DNA from: Polynucleobacter brandtiae
GTDB lineage: Bacteria; Pseudomonadota; Gammaproteobacteria; Burkholderiales; Burkholderiaceae
Direction of reading: 5' to 3'
DNA length: 64,000 nucleotides
Assembly: GCF_002797575.1 (NCBI RefSeq)
Contig: NZ_PGTX01000001.1
Span: forward strand, 682,001 to 746,000
Position numbers and translations under genes: made by a program. How positions within the stretch are numbered: position 1 is the stretch's first letter; the number at the start of each line of letters is the position of its first letter. Shown here piece by piece: positions 8,356 through 16,913 of the stretch. The notes beneath the pieces were generated by a model that searched no databases, was not told where the DNA came from, and saw only the letters and a program-made list of their open reading frames with translations.

Positions 8356-9060
8356 TTACTCAGAAAATTTACTAATGGAGTGCCAACCAAAACTCAGCAA
8401 TGGCAACAGATCTTTAGCGAAAATAGCTACCTCTTGAATTAATTCCGTTGAGCACACTACCTTTTTTGAAAGTGGTTTACGAATAATCCAGCTTTTCAGT
8501 TTGAGGGCATGCTCTATCTCGATAGGCGCATCTATAAATCCCCTGGGCACCCTTGCTAAGGCATCGGAATAGTCGAGCACATACCCTTTTTTATGAAGCG
8601 ATTTCTCCAAGAGAAGCCAGGCTTTAGGGTTATCAAGGATCCCCATACGAAGCTTTTTAAGGACGTGTGGCTCTGGTTGCATATACCCCGCTGCCACCCT
8701 ACTCCCCAATGGATCTAAGCGAAAATACAAAACACCAGGCGCATGTTTATCGCCCGTAATACTAAATAAGCCGCTGGCATGCATGTTGTATGGATGCTTC
8801 GCTTTTGAAAAACGTGCATCACGATTAATTCGAAATAAGGATCTTTTAGGATCGCCCCATAGAGGAATATCTTTAGTCCTCAGAAAATCAGAAAGCGTCA
8901 CCGTAAATTCCCGCAGAGGATCGCGCACATAATCCTCATACTCAGAGCGGTGCTCATTAAACCAAAGACGGTTTTGATTATCTGTCAACGCCTCTAAAAA
9001 GGTAAACGCCTTTGGACTAAAGCCCTCAAATAATGGCTTATTTTGAGCGGCTGTTTTCAT
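8356..9060 (-). CDS. DUF2461 (TIGR02453) family protein
   Basis: A 234-residue soluble protein: FEGFSPKAFTFLEALTDNQNRLWF near the start and RSLFRINRDARFSKAKHPY at about residues 75-93 with a following GVLYFRLDP segment define the DUF2461 family. The function is unknown to me; the conserved Arg-rich core suggests binding of a phosphorylated ligand (inference). It overlaps the upstream DsbA/FrnE gene by four bases (ATGA), and modA starts four bases after its stop, so it sits inside a tightly packed run of minus-strand genes from 10354 to 6923. Confidence 0.75.
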   Translation of the reverse strand: MKTAAQNKPLFEGFSPKAFTFLEALTDNQNRLWFNEHRSEYEDYVRDPLREFTVTLSDFLRTKDIPLWGDPKRSLFRINRDARFSKAKHPYNMHASGLFSITGDKHAPGVLYFRLDPLGSRVAAGYMQPEPHVLKKLRMGILDNPKAWLLLEKSLHKKGYVLDYSDALARVPRGFIDAPIEIEHALKLKSWIIRKPLSKKVVCSTELIQEVAIFAKDLLPLLSFGWHSISKFSE

Positions 9061-9725
9061 GAAGAGTGTGCTGAGTCGCTTAGTATTTTTTCTATCGCAT
9101 TTTGATATGACTCGACAGACTGCGCTCCTGAAATCAACGATTGATTGTTGAAAATCACTGCTGGCACCGCTGAAATACCAGCCTGAGTGTATTCACGCTC
9201 GAGAGCCTTCACTTCGTCAACATATTGATTGCTCTGAATAATCTCCCGTGCTGCTACCCGATCCAACCCGGCCCGGTCCACTGCATTAAGCAATGTATTT
9301 ATCTCGTCCATATCGCTAGCATCCTCAAAATATGCCTTGAGTAATTGATGCTTCAACTGATGCTGAGCACCAGAGCCTTTCTCAAGCAATGCCCAGTACA
9401 GCAATCGATGACAGTTAAAAGTGTTGTAAACACGCTTGCGCCCCTCTGGATGAAAATCATACCCAGCAGTTTTTGCTCTAGCGCGAATGTTCGCCTGATT
9501 TGCTTTTACTTGCGCCTCATCCATTCCATATTTTTGCGTCAAATGCTCAATCGCATCCTGGCCTCCGACTGGCATGGAGGGGTTTAACTCAAAAGGCTGA
9601 AACTCCAGATTAATTTTCTCTCGAATTCCCAGCGCGTCGATGGCTTGCATCAGATTACCAATCCCAACCGCACACCAAGGACAGGCAATATCGGAAACAA
9701 CATCAATTTTAAGATTTGTAACCAT
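9057..9725 (-). CDS. DsbA family oxidoreductase, FrnE-like
   Basis: A 222-residue thioredoxin-fold protein without signal peptide. IACPWCAVG at about residues 13-21 gives the CPWC redox pair, and the helical insertion plus GISAVPAVIFNNQSLISGAQ (about 183-202, cis-Pro in AVP) match the FrnE branch of DsbA-like proteins, cytosolic thiol-disulfide enzymes linked to oxidative stress. It is the second gene of a packed unit: it starts two bases after the flavin reductase stop and overlaps DUF2461 at its end. Confidence 0.85.
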   Translation of the reverse strand: MVTNLKIDVVSDIACPWCAVGIGNLMQAIDALGIREKINLEFQPFELNPSMPVGGQDAIEHLTQKYGMDEAQVKANQANIRARAKTAGYDFHPEGRKRVYNTFNCHRLLYWALLEKGSGAQHQLKHQLLKAYFEDASDMDEINTLLNAVDRAGLDRVAAREIIQSNQYVDEVKALEREYTQAGISAVPAVIFNNQSLISGAQSVESYQNAIEKILSDSAHSS

Positions 9726-9727
9726 AT

Positions 9728-10354
9728 TTAGATTGATTTAGGTCTAGTCATTTTAAATAGCTGCTCTTGGCCTACGGTGAAGTAATCTGCTGGACCACCC
9801 CCTCTTAAAATATGGCCAGCGCTAGCAGTGTCATAGATACCACCCTTTAGAAACGCTTCATCAATATGAATATTTAGCACCTCCCCCAATATTAGCCAGC
9901 TTTGTACTTTTTGCTTGTCTAGACCTTCGAGTTGAATAATTTGTGTTGCCCTGCACTCAAAGCTCACAGGACTTAATGCCACTCTAGGGACTGATAAGAT
10001 GGTGGAAGCCACAGTATCTAAGCCCGCCAATACAAATTCATTCACGTCAGGACCCACGCTGGTACAAGTCGTATTCATTTGTTCAGCCAAGGACTTGGTG
10101 ACTAAATTCCAAACAAACTCTCCATTCTCTTCAATGTTTCTTAGGCTATCTTTATGGCCAATACTAGAAAAACCGATAATGGGAGGAACATAATTAAAAG
10201 CATTAAAAAAGCTGTATGGGGCAAGATTGCAGATTCCTGCATTACTTTTTGTCGAGATCCAACCTATCGGTCTTGGGCCCACAATGGCATTAAAAGGATC
10301 ATGTGCCAAGCCGTGACCATTTTTGGGTTCGTAACTATAAAATCTGGAATGCAT
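9728..10354 (-). CDS. Flavin reductase family protein
   Basis: A 208-residue FMN-binding split-barrel protein. Diagnostic parts are VGPRPIGWISTK (about 26-37), NLAPYSFFNAF (about 44-54) and PPIIGFSS (about 57-64), the flavin-binding layout of the flavin reductase-like domain. It would reduce or bind FMN using NAD(P)H, often as partner of a monooxygenase; no such partner is adjacent. It is first in the packed minus-strand run and its stop is two bases from the FrnE-like start. Confidence 0.8.
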   Translation of the reverse strand: MHSRFYSYEPKNGHGLAHDPFNAIVGPRPIGWISTKSNAGICNLAPYSFFNAFNYVPPIIGFSSIGHKDSLRNIEENGEFVWNLVTKSLAEQMNTTCTSVGPDVNEFVLAGLDTVASTILSVPRVALSPVSFECRATQIIQLEGLDKQKVQSWLILGEVLNIHIDEAFLKGGIYDTASAGHILRGGGPADYFTVGQEQLFKMTRPKSI

Positions 10355-10514
10355 ACAATTGACCCTTGGTGCTTTTTTTGCCGTTATAAATACTGAGTTG
10401 GTTTACCTCAAATCATAACAATAGAAATCCATCTACATACTTTTAGCTCATAAAAACAGGCTTATAAAAGCAGAGGGTGACTTAAAATAGAATGAAATAC
10501 CTAAGTTAAAACCA

Positions 10515-11294
10515 ATGATCTCCCAAAAAAAACCAAGCGTCGTGATCGTCGTAGGCAGCGCACCAGATGCCTCACGCTATACCCTATGGGATAAGTCGAC
10601 ACACACCATTGCCGTTATTAACAATGCGTGGCGTATTCGATCGGACTGGGATTATTTGGTATTTCCTGAAGACTTTCCCCCGGAAAATGCTCCAACAATC
10701 ATTCAAGCAAGCCAGCGTCTGATTGTTGCCAAAGACTTTGTGCCCACCCAAAATGCCTATGGCGGTTTTGTCTATGGCGGTGGAACGATGGCCTATACAG
10801 CAGCCTATTGGGTCTTAGGGGCCCTTAAACCAGATGTAATGGCCTTCATTGGCTGCGATATGGTTTATCCAAGTGATGGTAGTCAAACGCATTTTTATGG
10901 CAATGGCGCGCCTGATCCATTAAGAGATGATGTGACCTTGCAGTCTCTCGAGGCTAAATCGAACCGACTATTAGCTCTAGCAGTGGGGCAGCAATGTCTT
11001 TGCGTCAACCTGAGTGATCAACCCGCTTCAAGGCTGATGTTTCCTCGCATGTCGATTGATCAACTACAGGCCCTTACTGAGCAGGACTTTAATCAACACC
11101 TCAAAAATCTTCAAGATCAACTTGATCAGCAACACATACAAGCGGCATTAGCCTCTGAAGAAAAATTAGGCTACTTTGTTGAGTCTGGACGCTACTGGGA
11201 AGAGGCGCACTTACTATCTCGCGTTGAACTTGCCAAAATCGATGATCAGTGGATGGCAGTACAACCCAAGCAGCCTACTTACAAGACAGGATAG
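10515..11294 (+). CDS. Conserved hypothetical with Rossmann-like N-terminus
   Basis: A 259-residue soluble protein I do not recognise. The first strand-turn reads VVIVVGSAPD (about 9-18), followed by AVINNAWR; later come YGGGTMAYTAAYW (about 86-99) and FIGCDMVYP (about 114-122). The plan, a short nucleotide-fold strand with a Gly/Ser turn and an Asp-containing FIGCDM motif, recalls DUF115-type or sialyltransferase-like proteins, but the similarity is only impressionistic. The last third is helical and Gln-rich. Its 3' end overlaps the convergent SRPBCC gene by 20 bases. It has a weak ribosome site. Confidence 0.55.
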   Translation: MISQKKPSVVIVVGSAPDASRYTLWDKSTHTIAVINNAWRIRSDWDYLVFPEDFPPENAPTIIQASQRLIVAKDFVPTQNAYGGFVYGGGTMAYTAAYWVLGALKPDVMAFIGCDMVYPSDGSQTHFYGNGAPDPLRDDVTLQSLEAKSNRLLALAVGQQCLCVNLSDQPASRLMFPRMSIDQLQALTEQDFNQHLKNLQDQLDQQHIQAALASEEKLGYFVESGRYWEEAHLLSRVELAKIDDQWMAVQPKQPTYKTG

Positions 11295-11838
11295 ACTTTT
11301 GAGCAAATTGGTAGGCATTTTCTGCCATTTTTTCGAAGCGTGACTGAATGCTATTTTCAATAAAGTACTCGATCACAATATTTGGCATCACAGAATTAGG
11401 CTCGACTAAGCTCTGATATTGAAAGAGGATCTTCTTTCCTTCGTCCGTAAGGCGCCATGTTCCTTTATAAAAATTGTTATCGCCGCTGATTTGCTCAAAA
11501 TCTAAACCACGATTTGGTAACTCTGAATACTCAACTACCGATCGTATATTGATAGGAATAAAGAGGATCCTCTCTTGGACTAGCCTCTCCACCTGAACCT
11601 TACTTCTCGCCCTAGAAATTACCTTAGACTCAATAATGCCCGGGATATTTCTAGCGCCATCATAGTCAGTCAAAAATTGATAAGCAGCACATAAGGAGAT
11701 AGGCAAACGATAAGATGCTTGCACTTTCAGATTTTTTCCCACCCTTGATACATCAACATCCACGTCAAAAGAACTAGAGGTCGATTGGGCTAAATCCGAA
11801 AAGTGGATCAAGACCAGAAGAGATAGGAGCCATTTCAT
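11275..11838 (-). CDS. Exported SRPBCC/START-like protein
   Basis: 187 residues with a signal peptide (MKWLLSLLVLIHFSDLAQS). The mature part has DVDVSRVGKNLKVQASYRLP followed by a CAAYQFLTDYDGARNIPG stretch typical of polyketide-cyclase/START-like ligand-binding proteins, and a C-terminal long helix (SRFEKMAENAYQFA). It likely binds a lipid or hydrophobic ligand in the periplasm. No partner is evident. It lies alone, converging on the hypothetical gene at 10515-11294. Confidence 0.65.
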   Translation of the reverse strand: MKWLLSLLVLIHFSDLAQSTSSSFDVDVDVSRVGKNLKVQASYRLPISLCAAYQFLTDYDGARNIPGIIESKVISRARSKVQVERLVQERILFIPINIRSVVEYSELPNRGLDFEQISGDNNFYKGTWRLTDEGKKILFQYQSLVEPNSVMPNIVIEYFIENSIQSRFEKMAENAYQFAQKSILSCK

Positions 11839-11886
11839 AGAATGATTTTACGGCCAACCCAGAAAAATATAAATAAAAAATATAAG

Positions 11887-11916
11887 AAAATAGCTGACCA
11901 AGATCAGCTATTTTTT
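11887..11916 (-). terminator. Intrinsic terminator after the nitroreductase gene
   Basis: AAAATAGCTGA (11887-11897) pairs perfectly with TCAGCTATTTT (11904-11914) around a six-base loop. It lies 15 bases past the nitroreductase stop in its direction and 49 bases upstream of the exported SRPBCC gene; A/T runs on both sides let it work in either direction. Confidence 0.75.
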
Positions 11917-11930
11917 CTTAGAATCTTAAA

Positions 11931-12533
11931 TTAGAAATGATTTTCTATCAGCATTTCAGTCTTGGAAATAAACCCTGGCTTAGGCCATGCAGACTGAATT
12001 CCCTTGCCAACGACGAGCATTGCGCCCACGGCATAGTTTTTTGGTAGCTTGATGATTTGCCCTACCTTATCAGAGTCAAAGCCAATCATGGGGCAAGAGT
12101 CATATCCCATTGCTTTTGCAGATAACATCATGGTTTGCAGCAATATACCCACAGAACGCATTGCCTCATCACGCTGGAGCTGCTCATTACCTGCATAAAA
12201 TGGATTAATCCAAGGCACCAAAATATCTTGCGCCTCTTTAGGTGCATTAACCCAATATCGTTGCGGATCTTTTTCCCAGGCCTTCAAATCAGTACAGACA
12301 ACGAACAATAAAGAGCCATCTGTTACTTGGGCTTGATCATGAGCCGCTGCACGCAATTGCATTCTGATTTTAGGATCTGTGACATTCACTAGTCTCCAGT
12401 GCTGGATATTAAAAGACGACGGGGATTGCATTGCTAAGTCAATTAATTGCTCTAGCTCTTCCTTTGGGATCGTAAATGCCGGGTCATAGTGCTTCACTGC
12501 CCGTCTTGCGCGAATTGCGTCCAGTGTATTCAT
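11931..12533 (-). CDS. Nitroreductase family protein
   Basis: About 200 residues. LDAIRARRAVKHYDP at the start is the FMN phosphate-binding RRxxxxxD pattern; SSFNIQHWRLVNV (about 41-53) and GYDSCPMIGFDSDKV (about 147-161) complete the NfsB-like fold. It is an FMN-dependent NAD(P)H oxidoreductase of unknown substrate. The ATG at 12533 is chosen because AAGGA lies eight bases upstream; the frame remains open 30 codons further upstream but those residues are not family-like. A strong terminator follows. Confidence 0.85.
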   Translation of the reverse strand: MNTLDAIRARRAVKHYDPAFTIPKEELEQLIDLAMQSPSSFNIQHWRLVNVTDPKIRMQLRAAAHDQAQVTDGSLLFVVCTDLKAWEKDPQRYWVNAPKEAQDILVPWINPFYAGNEQLQRDEAMRSVGILLQTMMLSAKAMGYDSCPMIGFDSDKVGQIIKLPKNYAVGAMLVVGKGIQSAWPKPGFISKTEMLIENHF

Positions 12534-12683
12534 AATCTTGGTCCTTAATGAGGGTAAAGGGTCACGATAGCATGTATGGCTCATTGAGACCTCAGGTTCA
12601 GGCGGGGATTTATGTGGGAACACACAACAAAACGCATTCCAGCCTAAACTGCGGTCTATTAAACTACTATTGCGTTGTCAACC

Positions 12684-13553
12684 ATGATTGAAGAATCCAT
12701 CCGCAAAGCCATTCGTGAAATGGTTGGGGGCAGCAAGGGTCCGCCGGTAGCTTTTTTAGAGCCAGCAGGTGACCGAGGTCTATTTGGCCCCGAATCCATG
12801 TCCTGGGAAATTCATGCAGATTTTATGTCCATGATGATTGGCGGCATTAGCTCCTTAATTTTGCAGGCGCTTCACCCGGGAGCGCTTGGTGGAGTCTGGG
12901 ATCACTCTACCTTTAGAGAGGATCTTAAGGGACGCCTAGGTCGAACTGCATTCTTTATTGCTGCTACAACATACGGGCCAGTATCGATGGCTGAAAGTAT
13001 CATCGCTAAAGTTAATCAGATTCATCAGAAGGTGCAGGGCATAGATGAGTATGGAAAGCCCTATAGCGCAACTGATCCCCACCTATTGGCCTGGGTACAT
13101 AGCACTGAAACCAGTAGTTTTTTAAGCTCCTACTTAACACATAAAAATCGCAATATCAGCATACGCCAAGAGGATCAATATTTTGATGAGATGACTTTAT
13201 TAGCCGCTAAATTGGGCACCCCTGGTTTACCAAAGACAAAAATAGAAACACTGCATCTCATTCGCCAATATAAATCGGAGCTTCATTACGGGGAGCGGGC
13301 CAAGAGTATCGTTCAGCTACTAGACCACTTTCCAGCAAGCTTGCCCACTAAACCGTTCGTTAAGCTCATTACTGAGGCGGGCTTTGCCAATCTTCCTGAT
13401 TGGGCCTTTGCGTTTATTGAGCGAAAAAAACCTTCAGCACTACAAAGAGTGGCCATCAATACTGCGGTCGCCATGATTGCTAAACCAGTCCGAATGGCTT
13501 TAAAGGATGGTGTGGCAGCTCACAGCCATAGAAGAATTGATGGGAAAGGTTAA
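12684..13553 (+). CDS. Oxygenase MpaB family protein (DUF2236)
   Basis: About 289 residues. The family marker region runs SLILQALHPGALGGVWDHST (about 57-76) followed by RLGRTAFFIAATTYG, with a DPHLLAWVHSTET helix at about 135-147; these His and Arg residues line the haem b-like site in latex-clearing/MpaB-type oxygenases. It would cleave an unsaturated chain or act on a lipid-like substrate (family knowledge; the real substrate is unknown). The start is the ATG at 12684; a TTG three codons upstream is less likely. No accessory gene is adjacent. Confidence 0.8.
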   Translation: MIEESIRKAIREMVGGSKGPPVAFLEPAGDRGLFGPESMSWEIHADFMSMMIGGISSLILQALHPGALGGVWDHSTFREDLKGRLGRTAFFIAATTYGPVSMAESIIAKVNQIHQKVQGIDEYGKPYSATDPHLLAWVHSTETSSFLSSYLTHKNRNISIRQEDQYFDEMTLLAAKLGTPGLPKTKIETLHLIRQYKSELHYGERAKSIVQLLDHFPASLPTKPFVKLITEAGFANLPDWAFAFIERKKPSALQRVAINTAVAMIAKPVRMALKDGVAAHSHRRIDGKG

Positions 13554-13590
13554 TCTTTACAGAGAAAAGCAGCGGGGCTAGGTCTCATTT

Positions 13591-13977
13591 TTATTCGTAG
13601 AGCAATACGTAGATAAAAATACCAAACTGAATCAAATTAACCAACACACTCAGGCCATGAAGGAGTCCAAAGTACTTCTTATTCCCCGAGTCAGCGGCGC
13701 GATTAATCGCCGGCATCAATATTAACAGTGCGAACAAAAATAAAACTGTACACAAAATCAAAAGAAGGGTGTTCACATTTCCCTCAATCAAATAGGCAGA
13801 CAGCAAGCTAAAAAGGCCTAGAAAAATATAATATTTTGGAAAAAAAGCCCTGACATACTTACTTGACCATTCTTGAGGCAGCACCTTAAATACCGTAGGC
13901 GCAACGGCAACAGTAAAAAATAACATGATGCCCAGCATTCCAGCAACGATATACAAACTCAGTAAATTTGAACTCAT
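13591..13977 (-). CDS. DUF4149-like four-helix membrane protein
   Basis: 128 residues with about four transmembrane helices: residues 5-27, 46-62, 68-86 and 106-126. A VAPTVFKVLP segment after helix 1 and a small polar loop (NRAADSGNKKYFGLLHG) before helix 4 match the TMEM205/DUF4149 layout. The function is not established. It is preceded eight bases upstream by a small secreted protein gene, and the two are likely one unit. Confidence 0.6.
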   Translation of the reverse strand: MSSNLLSLYIVAGMLGIMLFFTVAVAPTVFKVLPQEWSSKYVRAFFPKYYIFLGLFSLLSAYLIEGNVNTLLLILCTVLFLFALLILMPAINRAADSGNKKYFGLLHGLSVLVNLIQFGIFIYVLLYE

Positions 13978-13985
13978 GCTATTCC

Positions 13986-14297
13986 CTAAGCTTTCATTTT
14001 GGCATCATTGACCATGCATACTTTTTCGGCTGATTGTTGAGCCTCTTTAAACCGGCTTGATTTATTATCCCAGCCATTCATTTTCAACTCATTTAACTGA
14101 CGATTGTTGAGCTTATCGGAAACTGCTTTGGCTACACATGCGCAATAGGGCTGAAAATCTTTTTCCACAAGGGATTTGTTCAGATTGCTATGCGCCTTGA
14201 CTTGCTCTCTTTGGCAGGCTTGAATCAAGTCTGAGGGTAGATCTGCAAAGACAGGCGAAGAGAGCATCGCTAGAGTAAGAAAAAGAAATCGGATCAT
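13986..14297 (-). CDS. Small secreted Cys-containing hypothetical protein
   Basis: 103 residues with a signal peptide (MIRFLFLTLAMLSSPVFA) and a helical mature part of about 85 residues holding cysteines in AC, YCACV and VCMV. Two disulfides or a small metal site are possible. I do not recognise the family; it resembles small periplasmic helical proteins common in Betaproteobacteria. It is upstream of and close to the DUF4149-like gene, which suggests a shared function at the inner membrane. Confidence 0.6.
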   Translation of the reverse strand: MIRFLFLTLAMLSSPVFADLPSDLIQACQREQVKAHSNLNKSLVEKDFQPYCACVAKAVSDKLNNRQLNELKMNGWDNKSSRFKEAQQSAEKVCMVNDAKMKA

Positions 14298-14469
14298 ATT
14301 TTTTGAGCGCTTAAGTATTCACAACACTACGAGATATCAATATAGTCTTTTATTGAAAATTGTGCAGCTAGAAACACCCCTCCTTTTAGAGGAATAGAGA
14401 TCCCTGTGCCAAGCAGGCAAGACCCAAAGGGATTAAAATATAGCTCAATTTAATGAATTATCCTTTTTA

Positions 14470-15453
14470 ATGAAATCTCTCAAAGTTGGCATCATCGGCG
14501 CTGGCATCGCAGGACTCTCTTGCGCCCATCAACTCACACTAGCAGGACATAAAGTAGTCATCTTCGATAAGAGTCATGGTGTGGGTGGACGCATGAGCCA
14601 CCGCAATTACGAAAAATGGGGCGCCGATCATGGAGCTCAATACTTCACTGCAAAAGATCCTCTTTTTGCTGAAGAGGTACAGCGGTGGATTCAGGCTGGA
14701 GTTGCTAGTCCCTGGCTGGGCAAGATCGTCAGCTACACCCACGGTCAGATTGTAGACTCAGATCCCACCAAAAAAAGATACGTTGGCGTGCCAGAAATGA
14801 GCTCCCCCGCCAAGTATCTAGCAAAGAATGTTGTACTTGAACTTTCTCAGACTATTACGGAAATTACCAAAATAAATGGTTATTGGGAAGTCTCCTCAAA
14901 AGAATCTGGTGTACTACCTCACCAGTTTGACTTTTTGATCTGCGCCACTCCTCCAGCCCAAGCGAAGAACCTCATTGGAAAAAACTCACAGAACCTTCAA
15001 GTGATGTGCAGTGAAGTTCAGATGCAGCCCTGTTGGACTTTTTTAGCTTACCTTAGAAATCCCTTAACGCTTGATTTTGATGGTGCTTTTATCAATGACC
15101 ATATTTTCTCTTGGATCGCTAGGGATAATACGAAACCTGAACGCTCAAGATACGAAACATGGGTAGCCCAGGCTAACCCTGCTTGGTCTGAAGAGCATCT
15201 TGACCTCAGTCACTATGAAGTAGAGCCTTTATTAATAGAGGCCTTCCAAAACTTAACGGGCGCTGAATGTGATTTATATCAAACACATTTATGGCGTTAC
15301 GCTAAATTAGAAAATGAAAGCCAGTCAAACTATGGCTTAGATACACAAAATCAACTCGCACTCTGTGGTGACTGGTTAAGAACGTCCACAGTAGAGGGGG
15401 CATGGATGAGTGGCTTTCATCTGGCTAAGGTTTTGAATCGAATGTATTCTTAA
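14470..15453 (+). CDS. NAD(P)/FAD-dependent oxidoreductase, renalase-like
   Basis: 327 residues. The FAD dinucleotide motif IIGAGIAGLSCAHQL (about 9-23) ends in the acidic VVIFDKS strand, followed by GVGGRMSHR; the second FAD element ALCGDWLRTSTVEGAW is at about 296-311. This is the renalase/amine-oxidase-like branch (FAD reductase or alpha-NAD(P)H oxidase activity). The cytoplasmic location is inferred from the absence of a signal. Such genes are frequent in blue-light/photolyase regulons, but here its neighbour is the exonuclease fusion 27 bases downstream. Confidence 0.8.
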   Translation: MKSLKVGIIGAGIAGLSCAHQLTLAGHKVVIFDKSHGVGGRMSHRNYEKWGADHGAQYFTAKDPLFAEEVQRWIQAGVASPWLGKIVSYTHGQIVDSDPTKKRYVGVPEMSSPAKYLAKNVVLELSQTITEITKINGYWEVSSKESGVLPHQFDFLICATPPAQAKNLIGKNSQNLQVMCSEVQMQPCWTFLAYLRNPLTLDFDGAFINDHIFSWIARDNTKPERSRYETWVAQANPAWSEEHLDLSHYEVEPLLIEAFQNLTGAECDLYQTHLWRYAKLENESQSNYGLDTQNQLALCGDWLRTSTVEGAWMSGFHLAKVLNRMYS

Positions 15454-15480
15454 GGCGTATGTCAGCGCCCTTTTCTAATA

Positions 15481-16908
15481 ATGAAAACCCTATCCGATGA
15501 TTTTCCAGAACTTGCTTTTGTTGATATAGAAACAACCGGGTCTAATTTTGAGCGGGATCGCATCACGGAAGTTGGAATCGTCACACTACACAAGGGCGAA
15601 ATAGATGTTTGGGAACAGCTCATAAATCCAGAAACATGTATTCCAAGCAATATTCAAGCGCTCACCGGTATCCGACCTGATATGGTGGCTAATGCTCCAA
15701 ACTTTGAAGAAATCAGTCGCGCATTATCTAAAAAATTAGAGGGGAAGATTTTTGTTGCCCACAATGCCCGCTTTGACTATGGATTCTTAAAAGCATCCTT
15801 CAAGCGGGTGGGAATTGACTTCAAACCCAAAGTACTATGTACCGTCAAGTTATCCCGTAAGCTTTTTCCAAATCAAGTAAGGCATAACTTAGATACCCTA
15901 ATTCAGGCGCATCAACTCAAAGTGAGTAGCCGTCACCGCGCCCTAGGAGATGCTGATTTATTACTGCAGTTTTGGAATTGCTGTATCAGCAAATTAGGCT
16001 CAGAAGAGCTCTATGCTGCCGCTCAATCTTTATTGGGAAACTCAAGCCTACCGAGCCATATTGATCCAGATCTCATGAATCTGCTACCTGAAAAACCTGG
16101 GGTCTATATTTTTTATGGTGAAAATAAAATGCCAATTTATATTGGCAAAAGTATTTCGATTCGCACCCGTGTATTAAGCCATTTTCAAAGCGCCCTTTCT
16201 AAGCGAAAGGAAATGAACTTAGCCATGCAAGTAAGGGACATTGACTGGATTGAAACAGCCGGCGAAATTGGCGCTCTATTACTAGAATCTAAGCTGATTA
16301 AGCAGCGATTGCCCACACTAAATGTCAAATTAAGAAGATCTAAGGATTTATGTGCCTGGCAATTAACGACTAATTCTGCTGGCGTCCTCATTCCAGAGTT
16401 GGTAACCCACCATCAACTGAAGCCCGGAAGGCAAGATAATCTATTTGGACTTTTTTACAGTCGGCGTGAGGCAAAAATAATGCTTAGTTCGATAGCTGAA
16501 CGAAATCACTTATGCCTTGGTCTGCTAGGTCTTGAAAAACTCACAAAAGATCAACCCTGCTTTGGATACCAAGTAAAAAAATGCCAGGGTGCCTGTATTG
16601 CCAAAGAGTCGTATGAATTACACAACATTAAACTTACTACGGTTCTTGAGAAATTTAAGGTAGCCCACTGGACTTTTAAGGGACCAATCGGCATCCAAGA
16701 GGGAAACGTGGTTCATATCATTGATCACTGGTGCTATTTAGGTACCGCCATGAATGAAGAGGAAATTGCAGAATTATTAGAATCTGGTGAACCTGAGTTT
16801 GATCTGGACATCTATAAGCTGATTCAGAAAAGCTTACGCACTATTACTAAATCTAGAGTATTTGAGCTCACTTCTAAACTTCATCAAAGACAAGCTGAAT
16901 TGGGGTAG
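15481..16908 (+). CDS. DnaQ-like exonuclease fused to UvrC/Cho-type GIY-YIG nuclease
   Basis: 475 residues in two nuclease domains. The N-terminal DEDDh exonuclease has FVDIETTG (13-20), HNARFDYGFL (about 95-104) and HRALGDADLL (about 153-162). The central GIY-YIG domain starts GVYIFYG and MPIYIGKS (about 206-223). The C-terminal part carries CFGYQVKKCQGAC, a cysteine pattern seen in UvrC/Cho relatives. It likely incises and trims damaged DNA. This fusion is a known architecture in Burkholderiales. It ends five bases before the senB start, so senB may be read from the same transcript. Confidence 0.85.
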   Translation: MKTLSDDFPELAFVDIETTGSNFERDRITEVGIVTLHKGEIDVWEQLINPETCIPSNIQALTGIRPDMVANAPNFEEISRALSKKLEGKIFVAHNARFDYGFLKASFKRVGIDFKPKVLCTVKLSRKLFPNQVRHNLDTLIQAHQLKVSSRHRALGDADLLLQFWNCCISKLGSEELYAAAQSLLGNSSLPSHIDPDLMNLLPEKPGVYIFYGENKMPIYIGKSISIRTRVLSHFQSALSKRKEMNLAMQVRDIDWIETAGEIGALLLESKLIKQRLPTLNVKLRRSKDLCAWQLTTNSAGVLIPELVTHHQLKPGRQDNLFGLFYSRREAKIMLSSIAERNHLCLGLLGLEKLTKDQPCFGYQVKKCQGACIAKESYELHNIKLTTVLEKFKVAHWTFKGPIGIQEGNVVHIIDHWCYLGTAMNEEEIAELLESGEPEFDLDIYKLIQKSLRTITKSRVFELTSKLHQRQAELG

Positions 16909-16913
16909 GTAAG

